Position numbers and translations under genes: made by a program. Below, one piece after another: positions 5,310 to 7,530 of a DNA stretch of 7,530 bases. The DNA comes from Thermoplasmata archaeon (GTDB lineage: Archaea; Thermoplasmatota; Thermoplasmata; Thermoplasmatales; Thermoplasmataceae): NCBI GenBank assembly GCA_021819605.1, contig JAKAQT010000074.1:1-7530 (forward strand), read 5' to 3'. The stretch's first letter is position 1. Every line of letters begins with the position of its first letter. The notes below the pieces were generated by a model. That model made no database searches and had not been told where the DNA came from. It saw only the letters and a list, made by a program, of their open reading frames with translations.

Positions 5310-7156
5310 TCAAACATCCCCCCAGGATTGATTACATCCTCATGATAGATGCGCATGATCTCACCGTAGCTCCATGCCTGCATCATGCAACCCCTTGGTG
5401 TGCCATCCGGATCACCATCGAAAATCTCGGGGAGATATGGCAGCGAAAGCATGGGACGGAAATGGTTCAGAAGCGCTTCCGGTGAATATCCTGACCTGCG
5501 TGAAGCGGTGATGTATGGTCCAATGAGCCAGGGCCACACCGTCCCGTTGTGGTATGCCGCATCACGGCTTGGAAAGTCACCCACGTAGTGTGCCTTATAG
5601 CCCGGATCTCCAGGATCAAGGGTCCTGATGCCATACCTGGTTAGCAGCCGCTCATCAACAGCATTCTTGAATCTGCCGAAATCCTGCAGCACAGGAAATG
5701 GAAGGCTGAATGCCAGTATAAAGTTGGGGCGCAGGCCGGGGTCATCCGGGCGTGCCACATCCAGAACAGTATTATTCTTCACAAATGCGGCAGGGAATGT
5801 CTCCATGACTTGCTCAGACAGTCCCCGGAGTTCGGCCGGAAGGCTCGCTTTAATTCTTCCCGAGATATCTTCAAGAGACTTCAGTGCATTGTACCACAGG
5901 GCATTCACCTCAACAGGTACGCCTTTCCTGGGGGTGAAAACAACGCCATCCCGTTCAGCGTCCATCCAGGTTAATGGAGCCCCATTCAGCCTTATAAAAG
6001 GTCCATCCATGGAATAGAGTTCGTTGCCCCTTATGTAGTTCATAGCAACATCTGTCAGAAACGGAAACAGATCTCCTGCTGTCCAGAGATCACCGGAATA
6101 CTGCAGGTATTTCCAGGCTGCATAAATGTAGAGCAGCCCCGAATCTGCGGTCCTGAAATCATCCGGAGTCTCAAGCCTCTTGGGAACAGCACCGCTTCGT
6201 GATACATTGCGATAGGCTTTCAGTAGATCCACGGCTTCACCATACCTTCCGGTTACAAGAAGCAAACCTGGCATGGAAATGAAAGCATCCCTTGCCCAGG
6301 GCCCGAACCAGTGATAACCGGCAATTATATTGTTCCTGGTCAGCAGCATGGCCGACCTCAGGGGGATCTGCCCGAGACCTGCAAGGTAGACGCCGTTTTT
6401 CCTGATATGGTTCTCCATGGCCTTCCTTACCTGGTGAAATGGCAAATCCAAAGAGTTTCCTGAATATATCCTGAATTCAAGCGATTTACCCGGGTCTGTG
6501 AAATGAAATTCGCCAGGCTCATAGAGATCTTCACGGAATATGGTGCCCCTCTCCCTTTCAACCGGATAGATAAAGTTTCTGTACCACCGGCCTGTCTCTA
6601 GGAACTTCCCTGTGGAATCAAATGAAACAGAAAGATCTCCGCTTGCGACACTCACTGTGCGCCCCTGCATTGTTGTTTTATAGATTCTTGAACCCTCACT
6701 TATTGTCTCATGGTAGCTCCTGAAGGATATGAGCGGTATTATTCTGATTTTTGATGTGGGAGTTCCTGGAAACGTGTATCTGATGCTTATCTGGTCTTCA
6801 AGTGGATGAATGGCAATCTCTTTCCAGACATCAATGCCGTTGACGGAGTATCTGAACTTTGGAACAGGGAAATCAGAGAATTTGCGGAGGAAGCGGTATC
6901 CATCAGGATAGACAACGTCTCCATAGTAATTGGTATCAAGTGAAACCTCTCCAGATTCTGTGGCCACAACCTCGAAGACCTTGTTGACCAGTACCATTCG
7001 CAGGAAGTGATCATCCACATTCCTCACAAGGAGGCCGTGATATGATCTTGTGTTGGCAAGGCTCTCGGTTGAAGATGCATAGCTGCCGTTCCGGTTGGTT
7101 ATGATCCACTCCTGTCCTGGAATCATGAAACAATAACCGGATACGGGCATATACAT
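5306..7156 (-). CDS. Glycogen debranching enzyme (amylo-alpha-1,6-glucosidase type)
   Basis: It removes alpha-1,6 branches from glycogen. The 616-residue protein has the two domains of the archaeal/bacterial GDE family. The N-terminal beta-sandwich carries EWIITNRNGSYASST (16-30) and NTRSYHGLLV (35-44). The C-terminal (alpha/alpha)6 barrel carries YHWFGPWARDAFISMPG (281-297), corresponding to the conserved GRD(T/A)F block with acidic D290, then LTWMDAERDG (395-404), VEVNALWYNALK (415-426) and YHNGTVWPW (535-543). Length and motif order are normal and nothing is missing. It is the first gene of the operon and its stop overlaps the glycosyltransferase start as ATGA. The start is uncertain. The longest frame begins at 7156, but ATGs at 7150 and 7126 are also possible, and a TATA-like stretch at 7146-7155 would suit a leaderless start at 7126 (606 residues). 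No signal peptide, so it is cytosolic. Confidence 0.94.
   Translation of the reverse strand: MYMPVSGYCFMIPGQEWIITNRNGSYASSTESLANTRSYHGLLVRNVDDHFLRMVLVNKVFEVVATESGEVSLDTNYYGDVVYPDGYRFLRKFSDFPVPKFRYSVNGIDVWKEIAIHPLEDQISIRYTFPGTPTSKIRIIPLISFRSYHETISEGSRIYKTTMQGRTVSVASGDLSVSFDSTGKFLETGRWYRNFIYPVERERGTIFREDLYEPGEFHFTDPGKSLEFRIYSGNSLDLPFHQVRKAMENHIRKNGVYLAGLGQIPLRSAMLLTRNNIIAGYHWFGPWARDAFISMPGLLLVTGRYGEAVDLLKAYRNVSRSGAVPKRLETPDDFRTADSGLLYIYAAWKYLQYSGDLWTAGDLFPFLTDVAMNYIRGNELYSMDGPFIRLNGAPLTWMDAERDGVVFTPRKGVPVEVNALWYNALKSLEDISGRIKASLPAELRGLSEQVMETFPAAFVKNNTVLDVARPDDPGLRPNFILAFSLPFPVLQDFGRFKNAVDERLLTRYGIRTLDPGDPGYKAHYVGDFPSRDAAYHNGTVWPWLIGPYITASRRSGYSPEALLNHFRPMLSLPYLPEIFDGDPDGTPRGCMMQAWSYGEIMRIYHEDVINPGGMFE
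7146..7155 (-). promoter_or_regulatory. Possible TATA box of the glycogen operon
   Basis: On the minus strand the A/T alternation TGTATATGCC is centred about 25 bases before the ATG at 7126. If used, the first two candidate ATGs (7156, 7150) would lie outside the transcript. No convincing TATA box stands at the right distance from 7156; AATTTTC near 7178-7172 is weak and too close. Confidence 0.3.
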
Positions 7157-7483
7157 ATGTTGTTTTTCAATGAAAATTGCTATCCTTCATCCAGGCAGAT
7201 CATATGTGAAGGCATATCTGATCGCATGCAGGCAGGATGTATACATGTGGTGCATCCATACCTCCAGAGGCAGCCACATTCCTGTCACGAACATACTGAT
7301 GTCCAGGGATTGAAATACAGGCCAAGCCCTGCCAGGTTGTGAGGGATGAGGAACTGAAATTAAACATAGATGGAATCCTGGGCGCATCTGCGATCATAGC
7401 AAGTCAGATATTTCAGATACCAGCCAGAAAGCATTCCCACCTACCAAAAAGATTTAAGACAGCATCATTCCTATTCCCCTGTA
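7157..7483. other. Divergent intergenic spacer between the glycogen operon and the glucoamylase gene
   Basis: No gene is supported in these 327 bases. The short frames on both strands lack homology and ribosome-binding sites. The spacer contains an 8-base dyad with one bulged base (CAGAT-C-ATATG at 7196-7206 against CATATCTG at 7213-7220), a 10-base palindrome ATGTATACAT (7237-7246), and a direct repeat TCAGATA near 7407 and 7416. These are possible regulator sites for coordinated control of the two divergent transcription units, without direct support. Confidence 0.5.
7451..7459 (+). promoter_or_regulatory. TATA box of the glucoamylase gene
   Basis: GATTTAAGA is centred about 29 bases before the ATG at 7484 and is preceded by the purine-rich CCAAAAA, a plausible BRE. 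No Shine-Dalgarno sequence is present in the pyrimidine-rich stretch before the ATG, which fits leaderless transcription. Confidence 0.5.
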
Positions 7484-7530
7484 ATGGTAAGGTATCTCCC
7501 ACTGGGCAACGGGAGAGTCCTGGTCAGCTT
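7484..7530 (+). CDS. GH15 glucoamylase-like protein, N-terminus only (3' truncated by window edge)
   Basis: Only 15 codons are visible: MVRYLPLGNGRVLVS. The block RYLPLGNGRxLV is the characteristic opening of archaeal and bacterial GH15 glucoamylase or glucodextranase-like proteins, which release glucose from the non-reducing ends of alpha-glucans. It lacks a signal peptide, pointing to an intracellular enzyme. It is divergent from the glycogen operon across a 327-base spacer and preceded by a TATA-like box at the right distance. Glucoamylase genes beside a glycosyltransferase and a GH57 gene are known from Sulfolobus-type glycogen clusters. With so little sequence the family call depends on that short motif and on context. 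Confidence 0.7.
   Translation, partial: MVRYLPLGNGRVLVS

Noticed and set aside
7157..7397. Short frames of 61-66 codons in the divergent spacer
   Set aside because: No family resemblance, no promoter or ribosome-binding site, and frames overlap on both strands.

Overview
The window looks like a piece of an archaeal genome, most likely a thermoacidophile of the Thermoplasmata. This is inferred from AGG/AGA-rich arginine codons and ATA isoleucine, TATA-like boxes about 25 bases before start codons (leaderless transcription), and a compact archaeal-style glycogen gene set. The taxon is not proven by anything here. All motif, pairing and distance statements were made by eye.

Left part (1-1493): the right-hand portion of an IS21-family insertion sequence, with the C-terminal part of the IstA transposase, a complete IstB ATPase and the element's right terminal repeat ending at 1493. 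It sits in older debris. The bases just beyond it (1494-1632, minus strand) encode a fragment of an IS5-type DDE transposase, which IS21 appears to have interrupted. That fragment abuts the remnant of an IS110-family element on the minus strand (about 1660-2544).

Middle (about 2300-2730): the IS110 remnant keeps its 5' noncoding end. On the minus strand this can be folded into a 5' hairpin, an enclosing stem and two side arms, each with an internal loop and a capping hairpin. That is the architecture and position expected for an IS110 bridge RNA. The linked transposase is dead: no start codon, an apparent frameshift at the first catalytic Asp, and no C-terminal serine domain. A possible relic of another coding region lies at 2538-2690, followed by a small intact gene (2731-3066) for a 111-residue protein with an AT-hook-like tail.

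Right part (3073-7156, minus strand): a tight three-gene operon, transcribed in the order glycogen debranching enzyme, GT4 glycogen synthase-like glycosyltransferase, GH57 alpha-amylase/glucanotransferase. Each downstream gene overlaps the previous one by an ATGA. A divergent gene starting at 7484 (cut by the window edge) has the N-terminus of an archaeal GH15 glucoamylase. Together these genes would build an alpha-1,4-glucan store, reshape it, remove branches and release glucose. The 327-base divergent spacer holds the promoters and several small dyads.
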